Origin: Ilumatobacteraceae bacterium
GTDB taxonomy: Bacteria; Actinomycetota; Acidimicrobiia; Acidimicrobiales; Ilumatobacteraceae
DNA length: 14,967 bases
Direction of reading: 5' to 3'
Assembly (NCBI GenBank): GCA_016650435.1
Contig: JAENVT010000445.1
Location: forward strand, 1-14,967
Shown: piece by piece, positions 14,021 to 14,967 of the stretch
Layout of the letters: each line of letters opens with the position of its first letter
Numbering within the stretch: position 1 is the first letter of the stretch
Position numbers and translations under genes: made by a program
The notes under the pieces: model-generated
The model's input: only the letters and a program-made list of their open reading frames with translations
The model's database searches: none
What the model was told of the DNA's origin: nothing

Positions 14021-14967
14021 ACGCGTCGCGAATCACCCGCCAACCGACGTGCCCAGCTCAAGGCGTGGTCCAGTGAGCCGGTGAAGGCAATGCCCTGCCA
14101 GGCGATGTCGAACGCCGTGCCGTGGTCGACCGAGGTGCGCACGATGGGCAGACCAACGGTGACGTTGACTCCGCTCTCGAACGCCAACAGCTTCATGGGT
14201 GTGTGACCCTGGTCGTGGTACATGCAGACGATGGCGTCGAACTGTTTGCGATGGACGGCTTGATGGAAGACAGTGTCGGCCGGATGCGGACCGGTTGCAT
14301 CGATTCCAGCGGCGCGCGCGGCTGCGATGGCCGGCACGATTTGTTCGGCGTCCTCTGATCCGAACAGGCCGTGTTCGCCGGCGTGCGGGTTGACGCCGCA
14401 CACTGCGATCCTCGGTTGGTCGAGGAAGCGGTGCAACGTCTCGTGGGTCAGTTCGATCACCTCGGTGACCCTGGCCGTGGTGACGCGGCGGATCGCCTCT
14501 TGCAGCGACACATGGGTGCTGACATGAGTGACAGCCAGGTCGCCGGCAGTCAGCATCATCGCGAATCTCTGCACCCCGCATGCCTCGGCGATCAACTCCG
14601 TATGACCGACAAAGCCTGCATCGCTGAGTTGTGTTGCCTCTTTGTTCATCGGCATCGTCACGATGCCGGCAACACGCCCGGCCAACGCGTCGTTGGTCGC
14701 GGCAACGACGTACTGCCGCGCGGCGGCGCCGGACGCTGCGTCGATCTCTCCCGGACGATGATCAGCGGCTTGTAGTAATTCGAGGTCGACAACCCGCAAG
14801 CTGCGGCCAGGAGCCCATTGGTCCGGGCTGTCGATCGCCTCGATCTCGACGTCGACACCCAGGAGTTCTGCACCGTGGCGAAGGATCGCTGCATCGCCGT
14901 ACACCACGACCGCGTCGTCGATGAACGCCCCATCGGCGGCACGGCGTAGCACGATCTCGGGACCAAC
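14014..14967 (-). CDS. pdxA: PdxA-family 4-phosphate dehydrogenase, N-terminus outside window
   Basis: NAD-dependent, metal-dependent dehydrogenase of the PdxA family. PdxA oxidises 4-phosphohydroxy-L-threonine in pyridoxal phosphate synthesis; PdxA2-type relatives act on 4-phospho-D-threonate or 4-phospho-D-erythronate. The frame runs to the window edge, and its first visible residues VGPEIVL belong to the family's N-terminal GVGPE motif, so only about 10-20 residues are missing and the GTG at 14952 is not the start. The 317 visible residues include GHTE, NPHAGEHGLFG, MYHDQGHTPMK and RTSVDHGTAFDIA; the three histidines of GHTE, NPHAGE and YHDQG are the expected metal ligands. TMPMNKEA and the HTPMKLLAFESGVNVTVGLP stretch look closer to the PdxA2 branch, so a sugar-acid role is a real alternative to vitamin B6 synthesis. 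It converges on the flavin monooxygenase-like gene with a 7-nt overlap of stops. Confidence 0.9.
   Translation of the reverse strand, partial: VGPEIVLRRAADGAFIDDAVVVYGDAAILRHGAELLGVDVEIEAIDSPDQWAPGRSLRVVDLELLQAADHRPGEIDAASGAAARQYVVAATNDALAGRVAGIVTMPMNKEATQLSDAGFVGHTELIAEACGVQRFAMMLTAGDLAVTHVSTHVSLQEAIRRVTTARVTEVIELTHETLHRFLDQPRIAVCGVNPHAGEHGLFGSEDAEQIVPAIAAARAAGIDATGPHPADTVFHQAVHRKQFDAIVCMYHDQGHTPMKLLAFESGVNVTVGLPIVRTSVDHGTAFDIAWQGIAFTGSLDHALSWARRLAGDSRRVQ

Overview
The window is GC-rich, bacterial and gene-dense. It looks like the chromosome of a high-GC actinobacterium. Short intergenic spacers, GTG and TTG starts, overlapping stop/start codons and several genes with a -10-like hexamer only 6-7 nt before the start codon (leaderless transcription) all fit that. 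The gene content (phytanoyl-CoA-type dioxygenase, sterol-desaturase-type hydroxylase, HsaA-like monooxygenase, many transporters) would suit an Acidimicrobiia/Ilumatobacter-like organism. That placement is inference only; no rRNA or other phylogenetic marker lies in the window.

Layout. Positions 1-1811 carry the end of kbl and all of tdh, which overlap by 3 nt and form the two-step threonine-to-glycine pathway. A pair of tandem hairpins (1819-1913) separates tdh from a convergent two-gene operon read on the minus strand: an EamA permease (3139-4059) followed by a gamma-butyrobetaine-hydroxylase-like 2-oxoglutarate dioxygenase (1918-3099). Divergent from it are a PhyH-family dioxygenase (4203-5402) and a membrane di-iron hydroxylase resembling alkylglycerol monooxygenase (5399-6322), coupled by overlapping stop and start codons. 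A convergent FAD amine-oxidase-type gene (6347-7519, minus) shares a 75-bp divergent promoter region with an MFS transporter (7595-8779). A dienelactone-hydrolase-family gene follows (8807-9481). A second pair of tandem hairpins, of unrelated sequence, lies at 9488-9581, again between convergent genes. Next comes an MFS transporter (9614-10798, minus), divergent from an operon of a winged-helix regulator (10876-11496) and an MFS exporter (11493-12809), with an acyl-CoA-dehydrogenase-fold flavin monooxygenase-like gene (12851-14020) close behind. The last gene is a PdxA-family dehydrogenase (14014-14967, minus, cut by the window edge), whose stop overlaps the preceding convergent gene by 7 nt.

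Working together. The window is a set of small catabolic and transport modules rather than one large cluster: threonine breakdown, a permease plus dioxygenase for a possible quaternary-amine-like substrate, a dioxygenase/hydroxylase pair for a probable lipid-like substrate, an amine oxidase with a divergent transporter, and a regulated exporter/oxygenase unit. No mobile element, CRISPR array, tRNA or rRNA was seen.

The features most worth a second look are the two tandem-palindrome pairs with near-identical architecture but unrelated sequence, the operator-like palindrome wrapped around the regulator's own -10 box, the repeated leaderless promoter pattern, and a coding-like 34-codon fragment with no visible start in the EamA-PhyH spacer.
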